Positions 56,740 to 64,000 of a stretch of DNA of 64,000 nt are shown one piece after another. The stretch covers positions 34,783 through 98,782 of the IMG/VR virus record IMGVR_UViG_3300037840_000227; one strand, written 5' to 3'. A program made the translations under genes and the position numbers. The DNA is from a virus. Every line of letters begins with the position of its first letter. Position 1 is the stretch's first letter. Below the pieces are notes generated by a model. The model had not been told where the DNA came from, made no database searches, and worked only from the letters and a program-made list of their open reading frames with translations.

Positions 56740-56895
56740 ATGGAGCGTGTGACACTTGTTCTGTCTGTGGAAGTAGTTAGGAAGATTGATGAATTCTGGC
56801 ACACCCGGCGGTTGCGGAGTCGTTCGGCGGCGGTGCGGGAGCTGCTGGCGTTGGGGTTTGAGCGGCTGGCGGGGGATTTTGGGGAGAAGCTGTGA
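56740..56895 (+). CDS. Ribbon-helix-helix regulator
   Basis: 51 residues from ATG 56740, chosen because AAGAGG stands upstream and a promoter lies within the longer frame. RVTLVLSVEVVRKIDEFW forms the beta strand and first helix, RSRSAAVRELLALGFERL the second: the CopG/MetJ-type pattern. Probably controls its own promoter and the downstream operon of small genes. Confidence 0.65.
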   Translation: MERVTLVLSVEVVRKIDEFWHTRRLRSRSAAVRELLALGFERLAGDFGEKL

Positions 56896-57320
56896 TGGGA
56901 AAGATTAGCGGGGAGGGGCCCGGCGCCCTGACGCCTGAGGAGAGGGCGGAGAATGCAAGGCGATATCAGGAGGTTATGAGAAAAGAGCAGGCCAAGGCGC
57001 TCTTGGCGAATCGCACGGCTCTGGTGGCGGCTCACCGGGCGCATCCAGGCTCCTGGCCGGATGGGATTGATTCGAAATATGACCGCTGGTTTGTGCCGGA
57101 GCATTGGAATGAGAAGGGGGAGTTTGCCGGTCCCAAGGGATGGTTCGACACGAGCCATCCGGATCCGGGCATCGAAGATGTCACGAAAAATGCCGATGTC
57201 ACGGAAAGTCCGGCGGCCGATGTCACGGAAAGTAGGAAGGGGCGGCCAAAGAGCGAATCGGCCCTGACCGCCACCGAGCGCAAGCGCCGCCAGCGCGAGC
57301 GCGGGAAGGAGCCGAAATGA
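56895..57320 (+). CDS. Hypothetical protein with repeated DVTES motif
   Basis: 141 residues; ATG 56895 shares a base with the upstream TGA (a GTG at 56892 is also possible). N-terminal charged helix, a central SWPDGIDSKYDRWFVPEHWN block, then ADVTESPAADVTESRKGRPK: a short tandem repeat, and a basic end (RKRRQRERGKEPK). Probably DNA binding. Function unknown. Confidence 0.5.
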   Translation: MGKISGEGPGALTPEERAENARRYQEVMRKEQAKALLANRTALVAAHRAHPGSWPDGIDSKYDRWFVPEHWNEKGEFAGPKGWFDTSHPDPGIEDVTKNADVTESPAADVTESRKGRPKSESALTATERKRRQRERGKEPK

Positions 57321-57538
57321 GAATGATCGCCCAGGATGTCAGGCGCATGCTCGCCGAGGCGGCGGAGGAGATTAGACGTCTGCGCCATACCGCCGAGCTG
57401 CAGGGGGCCAAGATCGAGGGGTTCGAGATGGCCTTCGCGCTCGTTCAAGCGCAGCCCTTGCGTCCCGGCGGAACGACGGTGGGCGTCGATATCGCCTGGG
57501 AAATCGATCGGATGCTCCAGGCGGCGGAGGGGAAATGA
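57317..57538 (+). CDS. Small helical protein
   Basis: 73 residues, ATGA overlap. Helical with a heptad-like start (MLAEAAEEIRRLRHTAELQG). A 10-codon frame (57535-57567) couples it to the next gene. No family recognised. Confidence 0.5.
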   Translation: MRMIAQDVRRMLAEAAEEIRRLRHTAELQGAKIEGFEMAFALVQAQPLRPGGTTVGVDIAWEIDRMLQAAEGK

Positions 57539-57563
57539 GCGATATGATCGACGAGATCCTGAA

Positions 57564-57932
57564 ATGAACCGCAAACGTATCCAACAACTCCGCGATCATA
57601 TCGCCTCACTCCCGCCCAAGAGGATCGATCTGGCGGGATTTCTTAATGGGCTTCATCCAGACGACAGCCTCGGCGCCGCCGCTGAGGAATGCGGATCCGT
57701 CGCTTGCGTCGGCGGCTGGGCCTGCATCCTGTTCAGGCCTAATCGTAAACGGCGCGGCTTCGATTTTGCACACGAAGGCGCAAGAGCGCTCGGCCTACTG
57801 CATCCAAATTTTATATCCATAACCGCCTTGCGCCTGTTCGCCGGCGGCCCACGCGGAAGAGCGGGTAAGAAGGAGGCCCTCCGCCGCCTCGATGAACTCC
57901 TGGAGACAGGAATGATAGAGAGGTTCGAATGA
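57564..57932 (+). CDS. Hypothetical protein
   Basis: 122 residues from ATG 57564. RIQQLRDHIASLPPKRIDLA, then ECGSVACVGGWACILF (three Cys in a Gly-rich turn) and a helical end (RRLDELLETG). The C-V-G-G-W-A block recurs in small phage and bacterial proteins of unknown role. Confidence 0.55.
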   Translation: MNRKRIQQLRDHIASLPPKRIDLAGFLNGLHPDDSLGAAAEECGSVACVGGWACILFRPNRKRRGFDFAHEGARALGLLHPNFISITALRLFAGGPRGRAGKKEALRRLDELLETGMIERFE

Positions 57933-58135
57933 ACATCCGCGACTTCGAGGCTCAGTGGCTTACCGACGACACCAGATTATGGCTCCGGTTCTCGGTGGCC
58001 TTCGATGGCCAGACGGAGTGGGGCGTCTATTCCGAGGCGCTGGCGATGGATGGGGTGATCAAGCAAGACGCCTTCTTCGCCATGCTCGACGACTTGAAGC
58101 GCCGGATCCTGGAAGCGGAGGAAGAAGGGAAATGA
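57929..58135 (+). CDS. Small hypothetical protein
   Basis: 68 residues, ATGA overlap at both ends. Acidic and mixed (RLWLRFSVAFDGQTEWGVYS, FFAMLDDLKRRILEAEEEG). No family recognised. Confidence 0.5.
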   Translation: MNIRDFEAQWLTDDTRLWLRFSVAFDGQTEWGVYSEALAMDGVIKQDAFFAMLDDLKRRILEAEEEGK

Positions 58136-58338
58136 GCCGATCCTCCCTCGAAGTCGGCGCCTCCTCGATCTTTGCGGCGCTCCTGCTGTTTGTCTCCGGC
58201 TGCGTCATCGCCGGCTCCACGACGGATGGCCAAGGGGCCCTCGCCTTTATGGATTTCGTCGCGATGCTCTGGCTGGGCGCCTGGGGGATCGCCGCGGTGA
58301 TCCAACAAATCTTCGGCAACGTGCGGGATGCACCATGA
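58132..58338 (+). CDS. Small two-span membrane protein
   Basis: 68 residues from ATG 58132. Helices SSIFAALLLFVSGCVIAGST and FMDFVAMLWLGAWGIAAVIQ. Coupled to genes on both sides by ATGA. Function unknown. Confidence 0.5.
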   Translation: MSRSSLEVGASSIFAALLLFVSGCVIAGSTTDGQGALAFMDFVAMLWLGAWGIAAVIQQIFGNVRDAP

Positions 58339-58547
58339 AATTCTTCACCGTCCGCTGCGCCAAATGCGACGATACCCTCAAGATCGAGGGCCCTCTCGGC
58401 GCCAAGGCGATCGTCGTCTTCGATACCCGCGAGGAAGCGGAACACTTTCTCAAGGTCAGCATCTCAGCGCAGGATCATCCGCTCATGGTTTCGCAAGTCG
58501 ATATCGAAGAGCCAGCAGGAATACCAGCCGGGGAGACCGCGCAATGA
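58335..58547 (+). CDS. Small hypothetical protein with CxxC
   Basis: 70 residues: MKFFTVRCAKCDDTLKIEG with a C-x-x-C, then AIVVFDTREEAEHFLKVSIS. Possibly a half zinc ribbon. ATGA overlaps at both ends. Confidence 0.5.
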   Translation: MKFFTVRCAKCDDTLKIEGPLGAKAIVVFDTREEAEHFLKVSISAQDHPLMVSQVDIEEPAGIPAGETAQ

Positions 58548-59098
58548 TCGTAGGTTACGCCCGCGTCAGCAGCGATAGCCAGCATCTCGAACTCCAGCGC
58601 GAGCGCCTCGCCGCCGCCGGTTGCGAGAAAATCTTCGAGGAAAAGGCCGATCGCGCCCAGCTCGAAGCCTGCCTGACGGCGCTGAAAGTCGGCGATACCC
58701 TCGTTATCACCAAACTCGATCGCCTCGGACGATCCGCGATTGATCTTTTACGCACCGTTCATTCGCTCGCCCAGCGCGGCGTCCATTTCAAATCCCTTGG
58801 CGATGCCTGGCTCGATACGTCAACGCCGATCGGGCGATACCTCCTCATCGCCTTCGCCGGCCTCGCCGAGCTCGATCGCGAGTGGATTCTCGAGCGCGCC
58901 GCCGCCGGTCGCGAGAGCGCCCAGAAGATGGGCGTCAAATTCGGGCGCTCCCACGTCCTCACCCTGCATCAATGCGCCGAGGCCAACGCCAGATTGAAGG
59001 AGGGCGAGACCGTCAAGGCCGTCGCCAGGTCCTATAATGTCGATCCCGCCACCATCCGCCGGGCTCGCGGCATGGCTCTGCATGGAGCGATCCGATGA
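58544..59098 (+). CDS. Serine recombinase (resolvase/invertase type)
   Basis: 184 residues from ATG 58544. Catalytic Ser in GYARVSSDSQ (residue 9 or 10), then VITKLDRLGRSAIDLLRTV with the conserved Arg pair, LAELDREWILERAAAGRESA, and a C-terminal HTH (VKAVARSYNVDPATIRRARG). Small resolvase/Pin-like size. It may invert or resolve DNA, such as dimer resolution; no inversion site was found nearby. It is not a large integrase. Confidence 0.85.
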   Translation: MIVGYARVSSDSQHLELQRERLAAAGCEKIFEEKADRAQLEACLTALKVGDTLVITKLDRLGRSAIDLLRTVHSLAQRGVHFKSLGDAWLDTSTPIGRYLLIAFAGLAELDREWILERAAAGRESAQKMGVKFGRSHVLTLHQCAEANARLKEGETVKAVARSYNVDPATIRRARGMALHGAIR

Positions 59099-59553
59099 CT
59101 GATGTCGAAGCCCTGATTGGCGAGATCGAACGTTACGCAAATAGCGACGCGGCTCGGCTCCTCGCAATTGACAGCAGCGTCGCGCGTGCGCTCATCGCCG
59201 CCCTGCGCGAGAGGGAAGCGGAGTGCAAGCGTCTCCGCGCGCGCTTGGAGGACGATCATGTCTTTGTTCTCAAGGACGGACAGATGATTCGCGAGGAAGT
59301 CGAACCAGGATCGGTCCCAGATGGGATTGAATGCCGCGATTGCACGATCAAGCTTCAAGACGAGCGGATTAAGAAACTTGAGTCCGAACTCGCCACCCTC
59401 CGCGCCCTGCTCGCCGGGGAGCCGAGCGAGGCGGAGGTCAAGGCTGCGCATGCAGAATTAAACCGATATACTAATCACAATTCGTATCATATTTCTAGAG
59501 AAGCTACTCACGCGGCCCTCATCGCCGCGCGGAAGGTAGGAGCAGGGGCATGA
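59095..59553 (+). CDS. Coiled-coil hypothetical protein
   Basis: 152 residues, ATGA overlap. Two coiled-coil stretches (ALREREAECKRLRARLEDDH and DERIKKLESELATLRALLAG) flank ECRDCTIKLQ with a C-x-x-C. The last 40 residues are more AT-rich in codon choice. Function unknown. Confidence 0.5.
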   Translation: MTDVEALIGEIERYANSDAARLLAIDSSVARALIAALREREAECKRLRARLEDDHVFVLKDGQMIREEVEPGSVPDGIECRDCTIKLQDERIKKLESELATLRALLAGEPSEAEVKAAHAELNRYTNHNSYHISREATHAALIAARKVGAGA

Positions 59554-59954
59554 CTTATCCGAGATTCGGCAACGGAACTGAAATGACGCCCGACGCCGTG
59601 CTGGAGCAGTTGAGCATTCACAGCGATCATCGCTCGCACATGGCGTGCTGTATGGCGAGCTACGCCAAGGAATGCGAGGCCACCATCGCGCGATTGCGGG
59701 AAGCGCTGGAGCTTGTCCAAGACTATTGTGTAGACGGCTCTCTTTTCGAAACCAAGATACTCGGCATTGTGAACGCCGCTCTCGCCGCGCAACCCACAGG
59801 CGAGGCGCGAGGGGACATTGAGCTTCGCCGCATAGACGACGCGCTCGAAACTATTATCACGCTTGAGAACTATGAAACTAGAGTGGACGCTGTAGAGGCT
59901 GTTGTAGCTATAGCCCGCGCCGCCCGCCCGCAGCCCGACGACACGGAGGAGTGA
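59550..59954 (+). CDS. Helical hypothetical protein
   Basis: 134 residues, ATGA overlap. Helical with Cys/His near the N-terminus (SHMACCMASYAKECEATIAR) and acidic end. Function unknown. Confidence 0.45.
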   Translation: MTYPRFGNGTEMTPDAVLEQLSIHSDHRSHMACCMASYAKECEATIARLREALELVQDYCVDGSLFETKILGIVNAALAAQPTGEARGDIELRRIDDALETIITLENYETRVDAVEAVVAIARAARPQPDDTEE

Positions 59955-59958
59955 GATA

Positions 59959-60165
59959 ATGCGGCTCATGATGATAGCTGTTTCCTACCTCTTCATTGGA
60001 GCAGTAATGGTTGGGCTTGGGCTAGGCCTTCACAACCGCCGTTGTCCGAACGATCGCGAGTCGCTTATTGAGAATCGAATTGAGCTTGCGACTTGGCCAA
60101 TCGAACTTGTCATGGGGGTCGCCTATTTCTCCGCAGGGGGCCAGCTTCCGGCTTGTGAAAAATGA
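59959..60165 (+). CDS. Small membrane protein
   Basis: 68 residues: one clear hydrophobic helix (MIAVSYLFIGAVMVGLGLGL) and a second weaker segment (WPIELVMGVAYFSAG). GTGA-like coupling to the next gene. Function unknown. Confidence 0.5.
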   Translation: MRLMMIAVSYLFIGAVMVGLGLGLHNRRCPNDRESLIENRIELATWPIELVMGVAYFSAGGQLPACEK

Positions 60166-60389
60166 GCACCGTTATGCCTAACCCCCTCCTCATCCTCGCA
60201 TCGCTTCTGATCGCCGGGCAGGCATGGGGGCAGGATTTCCCGATATATCCAGACTTGTGCGAACGAGACGGCTATATCGCACCGTGCAGCGTCGTACTAG
60301 CGAACTTACAAGAGGGTGACACGCTTTTGTTTAGGTCTTACGAAATAGCTTGGATTAACCCGATTCCATTGTTTGGAGCACCGCTATGA
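60162..60389 (+). CDS. Small secreted protein
   Basis: 75 residues, ATG overlapping the upstream TGA. Signal peptide PLLILASLLIAGQAWG, mature part with two Cys (YPDLCERDGYIAPCSVV). First of three secreted proteins in a row. Function unknown. Confidence 0.5.
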   Translation: MSTVMPNPLLILASLLIAGQAWGQDFPIYPDLCERDGYIAPCSVVLANLQEGDTLLFRSYEIAWINPIPLFGAPL

Positions 60390-60808
60390 TCCGCTCTCTT
60401 CTGATCGCGGCCGCGATGTTGGTTGCTGGCGAGGCGTGGGCGACGACTTGTGAAACGTCGGAATCCATAAAAGAACGCGCGATCGCCAATGCCTATGCGC
60501 AATCCGCAAGAGAAAGTATGCCGTTCTACGGATGCAATGAGGGGTGCTCAATGGCGTCATCGGTAGCAGACTCTATGCGCATGACTGCTGAACGCTTCTT
60601 AGCCGAATCACATGCGCATCGACACATTGCCGAGCAATTGGAAGTAATCCAGTGCTCAAGCAACGTGACCCACGATATCGGCGCCAACAGTACAATGTGC
60701 ATTGGCGCTCTGACTGGTTCTTGCATCGCTTGTCCTGACGGACTTGAGCCCGTCACCCGCGCCAATGGCTCGCCGGGGTGCGCGAGAGCTGTGGAGGAAC
60801 CGAGATGA
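60386..60808 (+). CDS. Secreted Cys-rich protein
   Basis: 140 residues: signal peptide MIRSLLIAAAMLVAGEAWA, then several Cys (FYGCNEGCSMAS, VIQCSSN, STMCIGALTGSCIACPDG). The C-terminus GLEPVTRANGSPGCARAVEE resembles that of the secreted protein at 60861. Disulfide-rich periplasmic protein, role unknown. Confidence 0.55.
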   Translation: MIRSLLIAAAMLVAGEAWATTCETSESIKERAIANAYAQSARESMPFYGCNEGCSMASSVADSMRMTAERFLAESHAHRHIAEQLEVIQCSSNVTHDIGANSTMCIGALTGSCIACPDGLEPVTRANGSPGCARAVEEPR

Positions 60809-60860
60809 CACCGCAATTTGAGTATAGTAATCCACCTGCCGTTTTCCAGGAGCCCTCACA

Positions 60861-61130
60861 ATGAACCGCTTACTCCTCATCACCGCCGCCGGGTTGATCG
60901 CAAGCCAAGCCGCCGCGCAGCAACTACCCCCGTGCAAATTCCAGAAGGGAATGAACTACTGTTCCAGGGACGGCGTCCACTGGCGTCAGTCGGTGTATCG
61001 CGACTGTACGGACAACGGTCCGAATACGTGCGAAACGTCACCAAATCCTTCATGTCCGGCGAATACTGAGCTCGTCACGCGCTCCAGCGGCGCTCCGGGA
61101 TGCGCGCGGGATGTGACGGACCCGCAATGA
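60861..61130 (+). CDS. Secreted Cys-rich protein, paralogous C-terminus
   Basis: 89 residues: signal peptide LLLITAAGLIASQAAA, Cys at PPCKFQKGMNYC, YRDCTDNGPNTC and NPSCPANTEL. Its end TELVTRSSGAPGCARDVTDP parallels that of the protein at 60386 (E-x-V-T-R-x-x-G-x-P-G-C-A-R). SD AGGAG upstream. Function unknown. Confidence 0.55.
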   Translation: MNRLLLITAAGLIASQAAAQQLPPCKFQKGMNYCSRDGVHWRQSVYRDCTDNGPNTCETSPNPSCPANTELVTRSSGAPGCARDVTDPQ

Positions 61131-61273
61131 AGTACATTCGTCAGTATCCTCGCTATTGCTGCCCATATTGCGGGGCGCCCGTAGGCTATCTCGGCCGACT
61201 CTTCGCGTGGCTGTTCGGCGTTGGGTTCCACGGCTGCGACTTTAGCAATGTGCGGCAGGGGCGGTTCAAGTGA
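61127..61273 (+). CDS. Small zinc-ribbon-like protein
   Basis: 48 residues, ATGA overlap upstream and GTGA downstream. RYCCPYCGAPVG (C-C-x-x-C) plus FHGCDF near the end, with a hydrophobic middle (LGRLFAWLFGVGF). Function unknown. Confidence 0.5.
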   Translation: MKYIRQYPRYCCPYCGAPVGYLGRLFAWLFGVGFHGCDFSNVRQGRFK

Positions 61274-61677
61274 AAATCTCCTATTCCCGGCCGCCCAACT
61301 ATGACGAGATTCTCGCCGCCTTCCCGACGGCGGCGAAAGTCGGGGTTGTCTTCACGTTTGGCACTATCGTTTACAACCCGAGCCGCTCTGCGCTCAGCCC
61401 GCACATTATCGCGCACGAGCAACTCCACAGCGTCCAGCAGATCAGCGGAGCGGACGCATGGTGGCGGCGCTATATCGACGATCGCGATTTCCGCCTCCAC
61501 GAGGAAATCCTCGCCTACCGCGTCCAGTGGCAATCCTTTCTCGCCTCCAAGCACAATCGGCATATGAAGAGAGGCCACTTCAAGCATATCGTGGACGTTC
61601 TCTCCGGGCCGCTCTACAATTTCGACATCTCGAGCGCGAAGGCCGAGAAACTGATTCTGGCGGAGACATTCCCGTGA
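61270..61677 (+). CDS. Zincin-like putative metallopeptidase
   Basis: 135 residues, GTG start overlapping the upstream stop. HIIAHEQLHSVQQISG gives HExxH (H-E-Q-L-H), and RLHEEILAYRVQWQSF supplies a distal Glu-rich helix (E-E-x-x-A-Y) usable as third zinc ligand. Small single-domain zincins of this type are found in phages and bacteria, substrate unknown. Confidence 0.6.
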   Translation: MKISYSRPPNYDEILAAFPTAAKVGVVFTFGTIVYNPSRSALSPHIIAHEQLHSVQQISGADAWWRRYIDDRDFRLHEEILAYRVQWQSFLASKHNRHMKRGHFKHIVDVLSGPLYNFDISSAKAEKLILAETFP

Positions 61678-61952
61678 TCATAGATTTTCGCACCGCCGAT
61701 TCAGAGAGCGAGGTGCTCTCTTCCGACGCCAGCCTCACCACGAGGCTACTTGAGGAATGCGCACGGGTTGTCGCCAAGCGAATGCGGTGGCGGCGGCTGG
61801 CGGTAGAGGTCGGCCCGAGGCGAAACTTCATTGGCGCCATCGACGCCATGTCCAAGGAGCTCAAGACAGCCGAGGATGCGCTAGTGTCCGGCGATCGTCT
61901 CCATCTTATCGCAGCGCTCGAGAGCCTGCGATCATTTCATGAAGAAGATTAA
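61674..61952 (+). CDS. Small hypothetical protein
   Basis: 92 residues, GTG start in a GTGA overlap. Helical; MRWRRLAVEVGPRRNFIGAI then MSKELKTAEDALVSGDRLHL. No family recognised. Confidence 0.5.
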   Translation: MIIDFRTADSESEVLSSDASLTTRLLEECARVVAKRMRWRRLAVEVGPRRNFIGAIDAMSKELKTAEDALVSGDRLHLIAALESLRSFHEED

Positions 61953-61962
61953 GGGGCTGACG

Positions 61963-62268
61963 ATGGGTGATAGGAATGATCCTTGGACGTTCCCCCTTCA
62001 ATTTGACCCCCTCGGCGAGAAGGCGCTACGCCACGCCGAGGAGGATGGCGTAGCGAAAGCGCGTAATCAGATCGAACGCGAAGGTCGCATGGCCGAGTCT
62101 GAGGCGCTCCGTTATTTGGCGGAGGTGGAGTGCCCGAACGATCTCATCGAGTGGGGTCGCAACCACAAAATCGAAAATTTTGCGGAGTTGACGTGGATCA
62201 ACGGCTTTATGGCCGGGTGGCGAGCAATGACAGAGCGTCGCGAGCGCTTATTAAGGAAAAGCAAATGA
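61963..62268 (+). CDS. Small hypothetical protein
   Basis: 101 residues from ATG 61963 (SD AAGGGG). Charged helical (LGEKALRHAEEDGVAKARNQ, LIEWGRNHKIENFAELTWIN). No family recognised. Confidence 0.5.
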   Translation: MGDRNDPWTFPLQFDPLGEKALRHAEEDGVAKARNQIEREGRMAESEALRYLAEVECPNDLIEWGRNHKIENFAELTWINGFMAGWRAMTERRERLLRKSK

Positions 62269-62513
62269 TCGGAACCGAAGAAGAAGCCAAGACGAAGGCG
62301 TGCCCAATGGCGAGCGGGTTCTACGCAAGCAATCAACAAGGGGCGCCGCATTGCATCGCCTCGGCGTGCGCCGCATGGCGCTGGCTGGATGCCGAATACC
62401 CCTATTACAATCATGAAGGAGGCCTTATGCCAGCAAGGACGGGCAAGATGGGCCAGATCCTCGCTCCGAAGCTCAAGGCCGACGTCGGCTATTGCGGGCT
62501 CTTCCACAAGTGA
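62265..62513 (+). CDS. Small Cys-containing hypothetical protein
   Basis: 82 residues, ATGA overlap. KACPMASGF, PHCIASACAAWRWLDA and VGYCGLFHK give four Cys with a W-R-W motif; it recalls small phage proteins that bind metal. Role unknown. Confidence 0.5.
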   Translation: MIGTEEEAKTKACPMASGFYASNQQGAPHCIASACAAWRWLDAEYPYYNHEGGLMPARTGKMGQILAPKLKADVGYCGLFHK

Positions 62514-62809
62514 GCCAGGATCTTCCCGAGGCCCACCGCCATTATCTTCAGGCGCATGTCGCCCAGATCGCCAAGCTGTTCCGCGCGCCCGTCATAACGC
62601 TTATCGTGCGCTCGCCGGACGGCGGCAACGTCAAGGGCGATCTCGTCATCACCAACGATGATCCGCTCCTTGTCAGAAAGGCGCTGGACGAGTTAATTCA
62701 AGGCAAGGCGCGGAGGCTCACCCTGGACGGGCTCGGGGACGGTGGGCAAAACGACGAATCACAGACTGCGGCGCGCGCGCCAATGGGCTCGCGAGCTCCA
62801 GGAAAGTAA
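62510..62809 (+). CDS. Small hypothetical protein
   Basis: 99 residues, GTG start in the upstream stop. Two short beta strands (VITLIVRSPDG, GDLVITNDDP) and a helix (LLVRKALDELIQG). No family recognised. Confidence 0.5.
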   Translation: MSQDLPEAHRHYLQAHVAQIAKLFRAPVITLIVRSPDGGNVKGDLVITNDDPLLVRKALDELIQGKARRLTLDGLGDGGQNDESQTAARAPMGSRAPGK

Positions 62810-62822
62810 GGATCGAAAGAAA

Positions 62823-63221
62823 ATGCGCAGCCACACCGCCGCCGGGGCCAATGGCGAGCCAAGGGCGGTCGAGCCGAGTTTCGACATGCCGGATGATGAA
62901 GGCGCGCCGCCGCCGGTTCCGTCCAACCCAGATAGGCAGGCGATCATGCGCGCTCAATCCCTCGCGGCCGTCGCCGCGGAGCGGGCGGCCAACCCAACTG
63001 ATCTCCCAGAGAACCTCGATGCCGATCAGCGCGACGCGCTCCTCGCCGCGCAGCGAATGAAGCCAAAGTCGCCGGCGATGCGTAAGGCCTCAGGGCTGCC
63101 GGTTTCAGAAATGCGGATGCGGATGCTCGAGATGGCCTCCAGAGTGGCCGATCCGAAGGCGGGCCCCGCCGGGCTGATCGAAGCGGCCAAGCAGCTCCTC
63201 GATTTCGTCAGTGAGGGCTGA
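62823..63221 (+). CDS. Hypothetical protein
   Basis: 132 residues from ATG 62823; an earlier start at 62742 would overlap the upstream gene. Pro-rich N-terminus, then helical with KPKSPAMRKASGLPVSEMRM and RMLEMASRVADPK. Function unknown. Confidence 0.45.
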   Translation: MRSHTAAGANGEPRAVEPSFDMPDDEGAPPPVPSNPDRQAIMRAQSLAAVAAERAANPTDLPENLDADQRDALLAAQRMKPKSPAMRKASGLPVSEMRMRMLEMASRVADPKAGPAGLIEAAKQLLDFVSEG

Positions 63222-63646
63222 TGAGCGCCACGGCTCTCACCTACGCTCCCCCGCCGCCGCCCGTGACGATTGTCGGCCCTGTCCCGGGCGGCGGCGGGGC
63301 AGGAAACCGCGGGATCATGGTTCCGCGAGGCAAGCCGGATCCGGAGGGCGGCGCCGACTATCCACCTCTCGAAATCCAATTTGGCGATGACGACGCCTTC
63401 GAAAACCCGGATCACGCCGCCAAGGTCCGCCGGATTTGTGAAGACATGGACGGCGCCATTTCCCCTGTGCTGCCGGGCCGCATTCGATTCGAGTGTGCGG
63501 CTGCGGACCCGCCATTCTCGGGCTCCCCAACACTCCGAGGCGCGCCCCTCGCCGAGCGAATCTTCATCTATAGCGCTCTCTTTATTATTATAGGGCTGAT
63601 GACGATGGGCCTGTGGACGATCGTCAGGCTGCTGGGATTTCTCTGA
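63221..63646 (+). CDS. Tail-anchored membrane protein
   Basis: 141 residues. Pro/Gly-rich N-terminus, soluble middle with DHAAKVRRICEDMDGAISPV, and a C-terminal membrane helix (FIYSALFIIIGLMTMGLWTI). Overlaps both neighbours by one base. Function unknown. Confidence 0.5.
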   Translation: MSATALTYAPPPPPVTIVGPVPGGGGAGNRGIMVPRGKPDPEGGADYPPLEIQFGDDDAFENPDHAAKVRRICEDMDGAISPVLPGRIRFECAAADPPFSGSPTLRGAPLAERIFIYSALFIIIGLMTMGLWTIVRLLGFL

Positions 63647-64000
63647 TGGGCAGGCGGGTAGAGGGCACGACGCTAGGCGGTTTTGGCTGTGACTATCTCG
63701 GCTGCCCCGAGAACGGGGCCTGGGCCGCTTGCGCCTGCATCCCCTTCAAAGGCTTCACCGAGAAGGCGATGCCGCCCTTCCACTTCCTCTTCGACACCCA
63801 AGTCTGCCTCGAGCACCGGAAGGACGTGCGAATCGATAAGCTCCTCCAGCCGCGTGTTGTCGAGGCGATCAAGGAAATGGCGTTCATCAGGGGCGGCGAG
63901 GCGGCGATGGATCGCATTCGGCTCCAGTTCATGCCGTCGAACAGCGGGAAATATTTGGAATTTCAGCAAAACTGCGGGCTTGTGCCCAAGGACGACGCCA
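63646..64000 (+). CDS. Hypothetical protein, 3' partial
   Basis: Starts at ATG 63646 sharing a base with the upstream TGA and stays open to the window end (118 codons). Cys-rich start: GCDYLGCPENG, AACACIPF, later TQVCLEHRKD. Possibly zinc binding. The end of the gene is outside the window. Confidence 0.5.
   Translation, partial: MGRRVEGTTLGGFGCDYLGCPENGAWAACACIPFKGFTEKAMPPFHFLFDTQVCLEHRKDVRIDKLLQPRVVEAIKEMAFIRGGEAAMDRIRLQFMPSNSGKYLEFQQNCGLVPKDDA

Noticed and set aside
58544-59098. Serine recombinase as the phage integrase
   Set aside because: It has the small resolvase/invertase size (184 residues) without the long C-terminal domains of large serine integrases, and no att-like repeat was seen nearby.

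Overview
The window is one contiguous piece of a GC-rich tailed-phage genome (or prophage) of an alphaproteobacterium. Genes are short, closely packed, mostly coupled by ATGA/TAATG/GTGA overlaps, and grouped in long same-strand blocks. Three very large virion proteins followed by tail-fibre proteins suggest a podovirus-like particle with ejected internal proteins. Both ends cut through genes. No portal, capsid, large terminase, RNA polymerase, tyrosine integrase, CRISPR array or tRNA was recognised. A phage copy of a hopanoid-type nucleoside phosphorylase (HpnG-like) fits hopanoid-making hosts such as Methylocystis, Beijerinckia or Bradyrhizobium relatives, but the host is inferred, not shown.

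Layout. 1-12.0 kb (+): internal virion proteins (one with a lysozyme domain, one with a ParB-like domain) and tail-fibre proteins. 12-17.7 kb (+): small secreted and hypothetical genes, a DNA-binding protein, metallophosphoesterase, HD phosphohydrolase, DUF6378-like protein, HNH-type endonuclease and a proteasome-like hydrolase. 17.7-25.0 kb (+): two-domain endolysin, holin-like and other membrane proteins, HNH endonuclease, cysteine-peptidase-like protein and the HpnG-like enzyme. 25.0-29.9 kb (mostly -): HNH endonuclease, DHH phosphoesterase and a run of membrane proteins. 30.0-34.7 kb (-): replication genes (primase-helicase, zinc ribbon, O-like initiator carrying iteron-like repeats, DUF559-like and VRR-NUC nucleases) reading away from a small regulator. 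34.8-44.7 kb (+): RecE/RecT recombination pair, MT-A70 methyltransferase, ParB-like protein, GH16-like glycoside hydrolase and several HNH/AP2 endonucleases, closed by strong terminators. 44.8-50.6 kb (-) and 50.8-54.7 kb (+): the accessory region discussed below. 55.7-64 kb (+): terminase small subunit, ribbon-helix-helix regulator, serine recombinase and many small genes, including secreted Cys-rich proteins and a zincin-like protein.

The most unusual part is 44.8-54.7 kb. Eleven small minus-strand genes share an N-terminal tag of about 20 residues (H-x-x-A-V-x-x-I near the start) joined to different bodies. On the plus strand, six genes share a C-terminal tag (D-A-I-E-E-L-R-A-S-E-A-R-R). 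Between the two arrays lie a DUF3150-like gene, a MoxR/CobS-like AAA+ ATPase and a VWA protein with an HExxH motif. The tag arrays are visible in the sequence. A shared job with the AAA+/VWA pair, such as docking or substrate recognition, is inference.

Other points of interest are at least six free-standing HNH/AP2-type endonucleases, a candidate replication origin inside the initiator gene, a zinc-ribbon reading frame overlapping the helicase gene, a small frame interrupted by an amber codon, and several strong hairpins outside genes.
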